Positions 9,269 to 18,612 of a DNA stretch of 64,000 nucleotides are shown here, piece by piece. Source of the stretch: Flavobacteriia bacterium (GTDB lineage Bacteria > Bacteroidota > Bacteroidia > Flavobacteriales > Flavobacteriaceae); NCBI GenBank assembly GCA_004293165.1, contig RDYL01000003.1, positions 62,001-126,000 on the forward strand, written 5' to 3'. A model generated the notes under the pieces. That model saw only the letters and a program-made list of their open reading frames with translations, was not told the DNA's origin and ran no database searches. The position numbers were made by a program, and so were the translations under genes. Position 1 is the stretch's first letter. Each line of letters opens with the position of its first letter.

Positions 9269-9877
9269 TTATTGAGATTTAATTTGCTTTTGAATTGCTT
9301 TGTCGTGTTTCTTACTAAATAAAATTAACATACAAATAGCGCCTATTGTTGCGTATAACATATCTGATTGCGTATCCCAAACGTAGCCTTGCGTTCCTAA
9401 AAAAGCATCGCCACCATCTCCAGTGCAAAGTGAAACGCCCCATTCTAACCATTCATAGGCCGCACTAATTGCCAAACAGACAGCAACAATAACGAAGTTA
9501 AAGAAACTTTGATTAGCAATTACATTTTTGCGAATAAATAATTCTCGTGTAATCATGGCTGGAATAAAACCTTGTGCAAAATGTCCGACTTTATCATAGT
9601 TGTTTCGAGTTTGATGAAACGTTTCTTTTATCCATTCAAACGGAGGTACTTCGGCATAGGTGTAATGTCCGCCAAGGAATAAGATGTAGCAATGAATTAA
9701 AATAAAGAAATATGTAAAATTCGTAAATCGAAAATTTTTATAAGTAAAAGTCAAAATCAGGAAACCGATAATTGCTGGTAAAACTTCTAAAAACCAAGTA
9801 AAATATTCTTTTGGCTGAATTCCTGAAATTAGCAGTCCAATAAAGAATAATACGGAATAAAGTTGTAGTTTTTTCAT
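9269..9877 (-). CDS. DUF2238 (YjdF-like) integral membrane protein
   Basis: 202 aa with about five or six membrane segments. The pattern DKVGHFAQGFIPAMITRE followed by AAYEWLEWG and DTQSDMLYATIGA is the DUF2238 signature as I remember it, with conserved His, Glu and Asp residues near the membrane face. The family has no established biochemical role. It lies 5 bp after the MFS transporter gene in the same direction, so they are likely co-transcribed. Confidence 0.8.
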   Translation of the reverse strand: MKKLQLYSVLFFIGLLISGIQPKEYFTWFLEVLPAIIGFLILTFTYKNFRFTNFTYFFILIHCYILFLGGHYTYAEVPPFEWIKETFHQTRNNYDKVGHFAQGFIPAMITRELFIRKNVIANQSFFNFVIVAVCLAISAAYEWLEWGVSLCTGDGGDAFLGTQGYVWDTQSDMLYATIGAICMLILFSKKHDKAIQKQIKSQ

Positions 9878-9882
9878 TTAAT

Positions 9883-11127
9883 TTATTCGTTAAAGTCTAA
9901 ATCCTTATTATGTGTTTCAGCAATAGTTAGAGTAGAGTAGATGCCTAGTGCAAAAGCAAAGAAACCTACAATTGCAGCTGCAACAATCACGCCATTATTT
10001 ACTTTTAATACGTCAAATACCAATAACATTACTGGAACTAATCCGCGAACCATATTAGGAATAGTCGTGGTAGCCGTACTTCTAATATTAGTGCCAAATT
10101 GCTCAGCTCCAACGGTTACAAACATCGCCCAATAACCCGTTCCTAATCCTAACCAAGCGCAATAAAAGTAATACATATTTTCTGATTTATTTCCTCCAAA
10201 AAGTAGCAAACTAGCTCCAATGATAGTGAACAACATCATATAGAAAATCGCTTTTTTGCGTGAATGTAACCAATGCGAAATAAAACCACTAGCAAAATCA
10301 CCAACCGAGATTCCAACATACGCCCACATTATTGCTTTTCCAGGTTGAATATTGTCAATACCCATTACAGGTGCAAACTGATTGGCCATTACCGCTAAAA
10401 TTCCAATACAAAACCATGTTGGTAAACCAATAGCTATACATTTCATATATTTTACGAAACGATTCCAATTGGTAAAAAACGAAAAGAAATTCCCTTTTTT
10501 GATATTATTATCGTGTTTGATATCGTTATAAATTCCAGATTCTGCTACACTGATTCGTAATGCTAAAAGTATTAATCCTAAAGCACCGCCAATGTAATAC
10601 GCAATTGTCCAATCACCTGCTAATTCAACTGTTAATTGTGCTACAACGGCTCCAAGTAAGCCAAAACCAGCTACGATGGAAGTTCCAATAGCTCGTAATT
10701 GTTTGGGTAATGATTCAGATACTAAAGTAATTCCTGCTCCGAGTTCACCAGCTAAACCAATTCCTGCTATGAATCTCAACCAAGCATACAACATGGTTTT
10801 ATCTTCCACAGGAAAGTGAGGTAAATAACCACAAGCAATGTTAGCCAAAGAATACACTAAAATGGAACCAAATAAAACCGAAAGTCTTCCTTTTTTATCT
10901 CCTAAAATACCCCACAGAATTCCTCCTAAAAGTAAACCTACCATTTGATAATTTAAGATTAGTGTCCCAGCAGTATCAACATCTAAGTTCATATCTTTTA
11001 AGCTAGGAACACGAACAATCCCGAAAAGAAGCAAGTCGTAAATATCAACAAAATAGCCTAGAGCAGCTACAATTACAGGAAAAGATAATAAATGTTGTAG
11101 TTTTTCTTTCAGAGTAAAGTTTTCCAT
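9883..11127 (-). CDS. MFS transporter (metabolite/H+ symporter-like)
   Basis: 414 aa with twelve predicted membrane helices in two halves. The loop between helices 2 and 3 carries GILGDKKGRLSVL, the MFS motif A, and helix 5 has GAGITLVSESLPKQLRA, as in sugar and organic-acid symporters. A substrate cannot be read from sequence. It is the first gene of a leftward run, with the DUF2238 gene 5 bp after it. ClpB lies upstream behind its own terminator. Confidence 0.85.
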   Translation of the reverse strand: MENFTLKEKLQHLLSFPVIVAALGYFVDIYDLLLFGIVRVPSLKDMNLDVDTAGTLILNYQMVGLLLGGILWGILGDKKGRLSVLFGSILVYSLANIACGYLPHFPVEDKTMLYAWLRFIAGIGLAGELGAGITLVSESLPKQLRAIGTSIVAGFGLLGAVVAQLTVELAGDWTIAYYIGGALGLILLALRISVAESGIYNDIKHDNNIKKGNFFSFFTNWNRFVKYMKCIAIGLPTWFCIGILAVMANQFAPVMGIDNIQPGKAIMWAYVGISVGDFASGFISHWLHSRKKAIFYMMLFTIIGASLLLFGGNKSENMYYFYCAWLGLGTGYWAMFVTVGAEQFGTNIRSTATTTIPNMVRGLVPVMLLVFDVLKVNNGVIVAAAIVGFFAFALGIYSTLTIAETHNKDLDFNE

Positions 11128-11173
11128 TTGGTTTCATTTGTTTCAAAAATAGAAAATAATTGGTTAAAAATAG

Positions 11174-11210
11174 AAAAAGAAACACCGATTCAATTCTAAA
11201 TCGGTGTTTC
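11174..11210 (-). terminator. Terminator of clpB
   Basis: Perfect 12-bp stem GAAACACCGATT/AATCGGTGTTTC with an 8-nt loop, followed on the minus strand by TTTTTC and more T-rich sequence. It lies 60 bp after the clpB stop. Confidence 0.8.
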
Positions 11211-11270
11211 CCAAACTAAAACAAACTCATTATGAACCCATGAATTTGAGGGTATTTCTATTAATTGGTT

Positions 11271-13874
11271 TTACTTAACCAATTCACTTTCATTTCTAAA
11301 AACTAATTGTCCATCAAAACTGTCTAACAAAATAATACTATCAACAGTAACTTTACCAGCCAATATTTCTTTAGAAAGTTGGTTTAAAACTTCGCGTTGA
11401 ATTACTCGTTTAACAGGTCGTGCACCGTATTGAGGATCAAAACCTTTTTGTGCCAAGTATTCAATAGCTTCTGGTGTCGCATCCATTGTAATTTGTTGAT
11501 GCGACAACATTTTAATAACGCTTTTCAACTGCAAACCAACAATTTCTTTGATATTTGCATTGGTTAATGGCGTAAACATTACAATTTCGTCAATTCTGTT
11601 GATGAATTCTGGTCGAACAATTTGTTTCAACAATCCTAAAACTTCTACTTTGGCGGCTTCAGTTGCAGCATCAATTCCTCCTTTTAAATTTTCAAATTTC
11701 TCCTGTATAATAGCACTTCCCATATTAGAAGTCATGATGATAATCGTATTTTTGAAATCGGCCACACGCCCTTTATTATCAGTCAATCGTCCTTCATCTA
11801 ACACTTGTAACAAGATATTAAACGTATCAGGATGTGCTTTTTCAATTTCATCTAATAAAACTACTGTATATGGTTTTCTTCTAACTGCTTCGGTTAATTG
11901 TCCACCTTCGTCGTAACCTACATAACCTGGAGGCGCACCTACTAATCGACTTACGCTATGACGTTCTTGGTATTCACTCATGTCGATTCTAGTCATCGCA
12001 TTTTCATCATCGAACAAATATTCGGCTAATGCTTTGGCTAATTCGGTTTTCCCAACACCTGTAGTTCCTAAGAATAAGAATGAACCAATTGGTTTTTTCA
12101 TATCTTGTAAGCCAGCGCGACTTCTACGAACAGCATCGCTCACGGCTTCAATAGCTTCTTCCTGACCCACAACTCTTCGATGTAATTCTTCTTCTAAACG
12201 TAGTAATTTTTCTCTTTCGCCTTGCAACATTTTCATTACGGGAATTCCGGTCCATTTGGCAACGACTTCGGCAATATCTTCGCGAGTAACTTCTTCTTTG
12301 ATTAAGGAAGTTCCTGCTTGGTTTTCGGCTAACTGAATTTGTAAAGTATCTAATCGTTCTTGTGCTTCTTTAATTTTTCCGTAACGAATTTCGGCTACTT
12401 TTCCGTAATCTCCATTACGTTCCGCTTGTTCGGCTTCAATTTTGAAATCTTCAATTTCTTGTTTTACATTTTGAATATTGTCTACAACATCTTTTTCCGA
12501 TTTCCATTTGGTGAAAATCTCGTTGCGTTCTTCTTTTAAATTGGCTAAATCTAAACCTAAACCTTTCAATTTAGTTTCATCATTCTCACGTTTAATAGCC
12601 TCAATTTCGATTTCCAATTGCATGATTTTTCTATCCAAAACATCTAATTCTTCTGGTTTGGAATTGATTTCCATACGCAATTTTGAAGCTGCTTCGTCCA
12701 TCAAATCAATCGCTTTATCCGGTAAGAAACGATTGGTAATATAACGTTGTGATAATTCGACAGCCGCAATAATAGCATCGTCTTTGATACGTACTTTGTG
12801 GTGTGTTTCATATTTCTCTTTGATACCACGCAAAATCGAAATCGCACTTTCGGTATCGGGTTCATCGACCATTACTTTTTGGAAACGTCTTTCTAGTGCT
12901 TTGTCTTTTTCAAAATATTTTTGATATTCGTCCAAAGTTGTTGCTCCGATAGCACGCAATTCACCACGAGCTAAAGCAGGTTTTAAGATGTTTGCGGCGT
13001 CCATAGCACCTTCGCCACCGCCAGCACCAACTAAAGTATGTATTTCGTCAATAAAAAGTACAATATCACCTTCGGCAGAAGTAACTTCTTTTACCACCGC
13101 TTTTAATCGTTCTTCAAATTCACCTTTGTACTTTGCGCCTGCAATCAATGCACCCATATCTAATGAATAAACGATTTTATTTTTTAGATTTTCAGGAACA
13201 TCGCCATCTACAATTCGGTGTGCTAAACCTTCGGCAATGGCTGTTTTACCAACACCAGGTTCACCAACTAACATCGGATTGTTTTTGGTTCGGCGTGTTA
13301 AAATTTGTAAAACTCTACGAATTTCTTCATCACGGCCAATAACAGGGTCAAGTTTACCGCTTTTAGCCAGTTCGTTGAGGTTTTTTGCGTATTTATTCAG
13401 TGAATTGTACGTTTCTTCTGCCGAAGCCGAAGTTACGCGTTCGCCTTTGCGCATTTCGTCGATAGCGGCTTGCAAACCTTTTTCAGTTACACCTTGATCT
13501 TTTAAAATTTGCGCGACTTTACTTTTTGATTTGAAAATGGCTAAAATTAAATGTTCGATAGAAACGAATTCGTCGTTCATTTTTTTAGCAATGATTTCCG
13601 CTTCGTTCATTGCAGTTCCTGCATCGCGAGAGAATTGCATTTCTCCTCCAGACACTTTTGGAAAACTTTGAATGGCGCTGTCCAATACTTTTTTGAAAAG
13701 CTCCACATTAACGTTGAGTTTTTTCAAAATGAAGGGAGTTACGTTTTCGTCCACTTCCAAAATTCCTTTAAAAAGGTGTTCGTTTTCTAGCTGTTGTTGC
13801 CCAAAACTTTGTGCAATTTGCTGTGCTTGTTGCAAAGCTTCTTGCGATTTGATTGTGAATTTATTGATGTTCAT
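11271..13874 (-). CDS. clpB: ATP-dependent chaperone ClpB
   Basis: Hexameric AAA+ disaggregase (867 aa, standard). In order: N-terminal Clp_N repeats (1-145), first AAA+ module with Walker [15 protein letters not shown] near residue 205 and Walker [16 protein letters not shown], the long coiled-coil middle domain (about 395-525) that separates ClpB from ClpA/ClpC, and a second AAA+ module with [16 protein letters not shown] and [13 protein letters not shown]. There is no IGF/IGL-type ClpP-binding loop that I can see, fitting a disaggregase that refolds with DnaK. The upstream region has a sigma54-like promoter and a distal inverted repeat. Confidence 0.97.
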   Translation of the reverse strand: MNINKFTIKSQEALQQAQQIAQSFGQQQLENEHLFKGILEVDENVTPFILKKLNVNVELFKKVLDSAIQSFPKVSGGEMQFSRDAGTAMNEAEIIAKKMNDEFVSIEHLILAIFKSKSKVAQILKDQGVTEKGLQAAIDEMRKGERVTSASAEETYNSLNKYAKNLNELAKSGKLDPVIGRDEEIRRVLQILTRRTKNNPMLVGEPGVGKTAIAEGLAHRIVDGDVPENLKNKIVYSLDMGALIAGAKYKGEFEERLKAVVKEVTSAEGDIVLFIDEIHTLVGAGGGEGAMDAANILKPALARGELRAIGATTLDEYQKYFEKDKALERRFQKVMVDEPDTESAISILRGIKEKYETHHKVRIKDDAIIAAVELSQRYITNRFLPDKAIDLMDEAASKLRMEINSKPEELDVLDRKIMQLEIEIEAIKRENDETKLKGLGLDLANLKEERNEIFTKWKSEKDVVDNIQNVKQEIEDFKIEAEQAERNGDYGKVAEIRYGKIKEAQERLDTLQIQLAENQAGTSLIKEEVTREDIAEVVAKWTGIPVMKMLQGEREKLLRLEEELHRRVVGQEEAIEAVSDAVRRSRAGLQDMKKPIGSFLFLGTTGVGKTELAKALAEYLFDDENAMTRIDMSEYQERHSVSRLVGAPPGYVGYDEGGQLTEAVRRKPYTVVLLDEIEKAHPDTFNILLQVLDEGRLTDNKGRVADFKNTIIIMTSNMGSAIIQEKFENLKGGIDAATEAAKVEVLGLLKQIVRPEFINRIDEIVMFTPLTNANIKEIVGLQLKSVIKMLSHQQITMDATPEAIEYLAQKGFDPQYGARPVKRVIQREVLNQLSKEILAGKVTVDSIILLDSFDGQLVFRNESELVK

Positions 13875-13916
13875 ATTCTAATTAATCCTTTTTATAGAGT
13901 TGTTCGATAGTGATTA

Positions 13917-13932
13917 TTCAATATATGTTCCA
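13917..13932 (-). promoter_or_regulatory. Putative sigma54-type promoter of clpB
   Basis: On the minus strand TGGAAC, 5 nt, TTGAA. The sigma54 consensus is TGGCAC, 5 nt, TTGCA/T, so each box differs at one position and spacing is exact. It would start transcription about 32 nt before the clpB ATG. No TAnnTTTG box was seen in this upstream region. Confidence 0.45.
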
Positions 13933-13943
13933 ATCATTAAAGG

Positions 13944-14000
13944 ATGTCAAAATGTCTTTGTTTTCTGTGTTTTGTAGTTGTTTTAATGACATTTTGACAT
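13944..14000 (-). promoter_or_regulatory. 13-bp inverted repeat upstream of clpB
   Basis: ATGTCAAAATGTC at 13944-13956 and its exact reverse complement GACATTTTGACAT at 13988-14000, centres 44 bp apart (about four helical turns). Position, upstream of the sigma54-like boxes, suits an activator binding pair; a heat-shock repressor site is the alternative. Confidence 0.55.
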
Positions 14001-14034
14001 TTTTTAGAGTTAAAAACACTTATAAAGTTACAAA

Positions 14035-14064
14035 AAAAGACAGTTGGTTGTACTACTGTCTTTT
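14035..14064 (-). terminator. Hairpin terminator downstream of the 14.2-kb gene
   Basis: AAAAGACAGT/ACTGTCTTTT stem with a 10-nt loop and seven T residues on the minus strand. It is placed to end transcription of the leftward frameshifted gene (stop at 14190) before the clpB promoter. The AT-rich stretch between them (14065-14189) holds nothing else I can identify. Confidence 0.6.
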
Positions 14065-14189
14065 GTTAATAAAGTTTTAAAATTATATTTTAGGTAATCT
14101 AATATTCAATAAAATTAGTTTGTTTATTTTTTTAAAAAACTTGATATTTATTTACAATTTTATTAGAACTTTTTAGTCTAAATCAAAAT

Positions 14190-14869
14190 CTATTGACTTG
14201 ATACTTTTTTTAATTTTTTATTTAAATCTGTTATTGTTTTTTCAATCATTTCGTTATCATTCATGAAATCCTTGTCTTTTGAAGAATAAGGAAATCGTTG
14301 ATTAAATTCATAAGGATAAACGCCTTCTCTTTTAGCGTAATTGTAAAAAAATAATATTCCCCCTTTACAACATCTGTTTTTACTGTAATGTCATTTTTTA
14401 AAAGTTTTACAGTTGTAATTATTTGAGAGGACTTGGACTTACTGAAAACTGTTATTCTTCCTTGAATTTGTCCTGTGTATACATAATTTTGTTCATAACT
14501 TTCAATTCGACTAATCAAATTGGTTCGTTCTTCTCTAATAGCACTATTATATATATGTTCTTTTGTGTTAATTTTTTCTGGACTAATTGTTACACTATCT
14601 ATATTGATTTCTAAAGTATAATTTGAATTAATAATATTCTTTTCGGAAAATTCGAATTTTACATTTTTTGTCTTAGATTTTATATTCATTAAATTTTCTA
14701 GAACGCTTTCTTTAATATTTTTATCTACATTACCAGTTAATTTAACAAAAATATAATTTTTTTCAAGTTTATTTTTTTGGTTAAATACATCGTAACTATC
14801 AAATTTCAATTCGTTTTTTGTAAAACTGAATAACAATAATGAAAGTAAGCTAATAAATATTTTTTTCAT
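14190..14869 (-). pseudogene. Secreted protein gene with homopolymer frameshift near its 3' end
   Basis: The N-terminus is a signal peptide (MKKIFISLLSLLLFSFTK) and the protein is an unrecognised periplasmic or exported protein of about 225 aa. As sequenced the frame ends early at 14261 with a low-quality tail. On the minus strand the T run (plus-strand A7, 14345-14351) breaks the frame: with one more T, translation continues YNYAKREGVYPYEFNQ and on to a TAG at 14190, a 51-residue tail with normal composition, ending in the lysine-rich LNKKLKKVSSQ. Either a sequencing error or a real indel; a length-variable (phase-variable) tract is also possible. Confidence 0.65.
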
Positions 14870-14930
14870 AATTTAAAAAATTTAGAATAGCCTTCCAAAA
14901 AAACAAAAACTATGCTATAAAATTTTAAAA

Positions 14931-16217
14931 TTATAATTTTAAATCAACCGCTGGTAACAATTTACTCGAAACTTCTCCAAATCCAATTCGTAAGTTATCA
15001 TTTTGGCAAAATCCTCTAATAATAACAGTATCGTTGTCGTTGATGAATTTACGCTCAGAACCATCATTCATTTTTAATGGTTTTTGTCCGCCCCAACTCA
15101 ATTCTAACATAGAACCAAAAGAATCTTCTGTTGGACCTGAAATAGTTCCACTTCCCATCATGTCACCTGAATTTACTCTACATCCATTAATGGTATGATG
15201 CGCTAATTGTTGCGCCATTGACCAATACATATATTTAAAATTCGAACGAGAAACTACAGTTTCTACTGCATTTTCTGGATGAATAGCTACTTCTAAATTG
15301 ATATCAAATGCTTTTGCGCCTTTTTGTTGTAAGTATGGTAGTGGTTCTGGTGATTGCTCAGGTCCTTTTACTCTAAAAGGTTCTAAAGCATCCATTGTTA
15401 CAATCCATGGTGAAATTGATGAAGCAAAGTTTTTTGCTAAGAAGGGTCCAAGTGGTACATATTCCCATTTTTGAATATCACGCGCACTCCAGTCGTTAAA
15501 TAAAACCATTCCGAAAATATGTTCTTCGGCTTCTTCAACAGGAATTGGTTCTCCCATTAAATTAGCATCTGTAGTAATAAAAGCAGTTTCTAATTCAAAA
15601 TCCACTAATTTAGAAGGTCCAAACACAGGACTAGTTTCACCATTTGGCAAGGTTTGTCCATAAGGTCTGTGTACTGGAATTCCAGAAGGAACAATTGTAG
15701 AACTTCTTCCATGGTAGCCAACAGGAATATGTAACCAGTTTGGTAATAATGCATTTTCTGGATCACGGAACATTTTACCTACATTGGTGGCATGCTCTTT
15801 TGAACTATAAAAATCGGTATAATCACCAATTTGAACAGGTAAAAGCATTTCAATATCTTCTACTTTGAATATTACAACATCTTTGTGTGCTTTATTGTCT
15901 CTTAATTTAGGATTATTTTCGTCAAAAAGTTCTGCTAAACGATTACGAACTAGTCGCCAAGTTTTTTTTCCATCAGAAATAAAATCATTTAAAGTATCTT
16001 GCATGAACATATCGTCTGTTAAGTCAATGCCTTCAAAATAACCTAATTGTTGTAAAGCGCCCATATCAATGGCACAATTTCCAATTCGAGTCCCAATAGT
16101 TATAACGTCATCTTTTGTAATGAAAACACCAAAAGGAATGTTTTGAATAGGGAAGTCGCTGTTTTTAGGTACAGGAATCCATGATTTTCTGTTAATATCG
16201 TTTGCGATAATTGGCAT
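14931..16217 (-). CDS. fahA: Fumarylacetoacetase
   Basis: Last enzyme of tyrosine/homogentisate catabolism, hydrolysing 4-fumarylacetoacetate to fumarate and acetoacetate. 428 aa, normal length. N-terminal SH3-like region (IPVPKNSDFPIQNIPFGVF) and the large C-terminal beta-roll catalytic domain. Visible active-site elements are HATNVGKMFR, YHGRSSTIVPSG, FELETAFI and the metal-binding FNDWSARDIQKWEYVPLG; the family segment SGDMMGSGTISGP is near residue 345. It stands alone here, divergent from glyA, with the rest of the pathway elsewhere. Confidence 0.96.
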   Translation of the reverse strand: MPIIANDINRKSWIPVPKNSDFPIQNIPFGVFITKDDVITIGTRIGNCAIDMGALQQLGYFEGIDLTDDMFMQDTLNDFISDGKKTWRLVRNRLAELFDENNPKLRDNKAHKDVVIFKVEDIEMLLPVQIGDYTDFYSSKEHATNVGKMFRDPENALLPNWLHIPVGYHGRSSTIVPSGIPVHRPYGQTLPNGETSPVFGPSKLVDFELETAFITTDANLMGEPIPVEEAEEHIFGMVLFNDWSARDIQKWEYVPLGPFLAKNFASSISPWIVTMDALEPFRVKGPEQSPEPLPYLQQKGAKAFDINLEVAIHPENAVETVVSRSNFKYMYWSMAQQLAHHTINGCRVNSGDMMGSGTISGPTEDSFGSMLELSWGGQKPLKMNDGSERKFINDNDTVIIRGFCQNDNLRIGFGEVSSKLLPAVDLKL

Positions 16218-16294
16218 AAATATATTGTTAGTTTGTTGTTGAAAAAATATGAATCAAATATAAAATTATCTATCAATGTAACAAACCTTTTTTG

Positions 16295-16302
16295 TAATTT
16301 TG
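16295..16302 (+). promoter_or_regulatory. -7 box of the glyA promoter
   Basis: TAATTTTG matches TAnnTTTG exactly, 27 bp before the glyA ATG at 16330. No clear TTTG was found about 19 nt upstream. Confidence 0.6.
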
Positions 16303-16329
16303 ACCTAATTTTAACGAATATTTATTGCA

Positions 16330-17604
16330 ATGCAACGCGACGAACAAATTTTTGAACTAATTCTTGACGAACAAGATAGACAAATTCACGGAATTGAATT
16401 AATTGCTTCTGAAAACTTTGTAAGTGACCAAGTGATGGAAGCTGCTGGTTCATGTTTAACAAATAAATATGCCGAAGGCTATCCTGGTAAGCGTTACTAT
16501 GGTGGTTGTGAAGTGGTAGATGTTGTTGAACAAATTGCTATTGATAGAGCTAAAGCTTTATTTGGAGCGGAATATGTAAACGTTCAACCACATTCGGGTT
16601 CTCAAGCAAATACTGCAGTTTTTGCAGCGTGTTTAAAACCAGGTGATACGATTTTAGGTTTTGATTTATCGCATGGTGGTCATTTAACACATGGTTCTCC
16701 AGTTAATTTTTCGGGAAAATTATACAATCCTGTTTTTTACGGAGTAGAAGAGGAGACGGGCGTTTTGAATTATGATAAAATTCAAGAAATAGCTTTAGCC
16801 AACAAACCAAAAATGATTATTGCAGGAGCATCTGCTTATTCTCGCGATATGGATTTTGCTCGTTTTAGAGCAATTGCAGATAGCGTTGGTGCTTTGTTAT
16901 TAGCTGATATTTCACACCCAGCCGGATTAATTGCAAAAGGATTATTAAACGATCCAGTTCCTCATTGTCATATTATAACGACAACCACTCATAAGACTTT
17001 AAGAGGTCCTAGAGGTGGAATGATTATGATGGGTAAAGATTTTGAAAATCCATGGGGATTAACAACTCCAAAAGGAGAAATCAGAATGATGTCACATGTA
17101 TTAGATATGTCGGTTTTTCCTGGAAATCAAGGTGGGCCTTTGATGCATATTATTGCTGCTAAAGCGGTTGCTTTTGGGGAGTGTTTAACAGATGAGTTTT
17201 TCCGTTATGCGATGCAAGTAAAGAAAAATGCACAAGCAATGGCAGAAGCTTTCAATAAAAGAGGTTATAAATTAATTTCAGGTGGTACCGATAACCACAT
17301 GATGTTGATTGATTTAAGAAATAAAGGAATTTCAGGTAAAGATGCCGAAAATGCATTGGTCAAAGCTGAAATTACAGTAAATAAAAATATGGTTCCATTT
17401 GATGATAAATCACCATTTGTTACTTCTGGTATCCGTGTAGGTACTCCAGCAATTACAACTCGTGGTTTAGTAGAAGAAGATATGGAAACGGTTGTTGCTT
17501 TAATTGATAAAGTGTTAATGAATTATACTGATGAAGCTGTTTTGGAACAAGTGGCAGAAGAAGTAAATGAATTAATGAGCGAAAGAGCAATGTTTGTGTT
17601 CTAA
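16330..17604 (+). CDS. glyA: Serine hydroxymethyltransferase
   Basis: PLP enzyme interconverting serine plus tetrahydrofolate with glycine plus 5,10-methylene-THF, the main source of one-carbon units. 424 aa, usual bacterial length. The N-terminal [11 protein letters not shown] and the [15 protein letters not shown] segment are diagnostic. The Schiff-base lysine is in [14 protein letters not shown] (about residue 221), and [11 protein letters not shown] near residue 380 contains the substrate-carboxylate arginine. Single gene, followed by a terminator at 17741. Confidence 0.97.
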   Translation: MQRDEQIFELILDEQDRQIHGIELIASENFVSDQVMEAAGSCLTNKYAEGYPGKRYYGGCEVVDVVEQIAIDRAKALFGAEYVNVQPHSGSQANTAVFAACLKPGDTILGFDLSHGGHLTHGSPVNFSGKLYNPVFYGVEEETGVLNYDKIQEIALANKPKMIIAGASAYSRDMDFARFRAIADSVGALLLADISHPAGLIAKGLLNDPVPHCHIITTTTHKTLRGPRGGMIMMGKDFENPWGLTTPKGEIRMMSHVLDMSVFPGNQGGPLMHIIAAKAVAFGECLTDEFFRYAMQVKKNAQAMAEAFNKRGYKLISGGTDNHMMLIDLRNKGISGKDAENALVKAEITVNKNMVPFDDKSPFVTSGIRVGTPAITTRGLVEEDMETVVALIDKVLMNYTDEAVLEQVAEEVNELMSERAMFVF

Positions 17605-17740
17605 TTTCAAACAAAACAAAAAACTTGTGGATTAAATACCTCTAAAAGCATAGAGAATTTGTCTGTTATAAGTGATTTTGATAGTGAAAAATTAATTCAG
17701 ATTTTATGTAAAAGCATAATTACACTTTTGTTATAATAAA

Positions 17741-17773
17741 CACCCACAAATAATAAAAGATTATTTGTGGGTG
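17741..17773. terminator. Bidirectional terminator between glyA and the LOG gene
   Basis: Perfect 13-bp stem CACCCACAAATAA/TTATTTGTGGGTG with a 7-nt loop, AT-rich on both sides. The 136 bp before it (17605-17740) hold no gene that I see. Confidence 0.75.
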
Positions 17774-17800
17774 ATTTTATTATAAAGAACGTATATTTTA

Positions 17801-18526
17801 TTAAAAATTAGGAGATAAGTTGTATTTTTTATAAAAGTTATCTAACGCTTCTAATACCTCATCTTCTGTATCAACTACTTTGATTAAGTTCATATCTTCT
17901 GGATTGGCATTTTTCATTTTATCAATCATAACAGTTTTAATCCAGTCTAATAAACCAGACCAAAATTCAGTTCCAACCAAAATAATTGGGAATTTTCCAA
18001 TTTTCTTGGTTTGAATCAATGTTACTGCTTCGAACAATTCGTCTAATGTTCCAAAACCACCTGGCATTACAACGAAACCTTGTGAATATTTTACAAACAT
18101 TACTTTTCTTACGAAGAAGTAATCAAAATTTAAGTTTTTGTCTTTATCAATATAAGGATTATAATGTTGTTCAAAAGGCAATTCGATGTTTAAACCTACC
18201 GAAATTCCACCGCCATAATGCGCTCCTTTGTTACCAGCTTCCATGATACCGGGACCACCACCTGTAATTACACCATATCCAGCTTTACTGATTTTGAAAG
18301 CAATTTTTTCCGCTAATAAATAGTTTTTATCTTCTGGTTTTGTTCTTGCAGAACCAAAAATAGACACACAAGGTCCTATTCTTCCCATGGATTCATACCC
18401 ATTTACGAATTCCGACATGATTTTAAAAATTGCCCAAGAATCGTTTGATCGTATTTCGTTCCAAGTTTTTTGCTTGAATTTTTCTTGAATTCTGTGATCT
18501 TCGTTTTCGTATTGATCTGCTGCCAT
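17801..18526 (-). CDS. LOG-family nucleotide phosphoribohydrolase (TIGR00730-like)
   Basis: 241 aa protein with the lysine-decarboxylase-like Rossmann fold. Signature motifs are GGGPGIMEAGNKGA and PGGFGTLDELFE; the family's PGGxGTxxE glutamate and arginine are the catalytic residues. Homologues release ribose 5-phosphate from cytokinin or AMP-type nucleotides, while annotated lysine decarboxylase function is a misnomer. The N-terminal about 60 residues extend past the minimal family, common in Bacteroidota. Single gene. Confidence 0.88.
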   Translation of the reverse strand: MAADQYENEDHRIQEKFKQKTWNEIRSNDSWAIFKIMSEFVNGYESMGRIGPCVSIFGSARTKPEDKNYLLAEKIAFKISKAGYGVITGGGPGIMEAGNKGAHYGGGISVGLNIELPFEQHYNPYIDKDKNLNFDYFFVRKVMFVKYSQGFVVMPGGFGTLDELFEAVTLIQTKKIGKFPIILVGTEFWSGLLDWIKTVMIDKMKNANPEDMNLIKVVDTEDEVLEALDNFYKKYNLSPNF

Positions 18527-18612
18527 AATAATTTTATTTATTTGTTGAAAAACAAAATATTAAAGTTAATAATAAAGTTTTAGCAGTGTTGTTGTTTGTA
18601 GTAATTAGGTTG

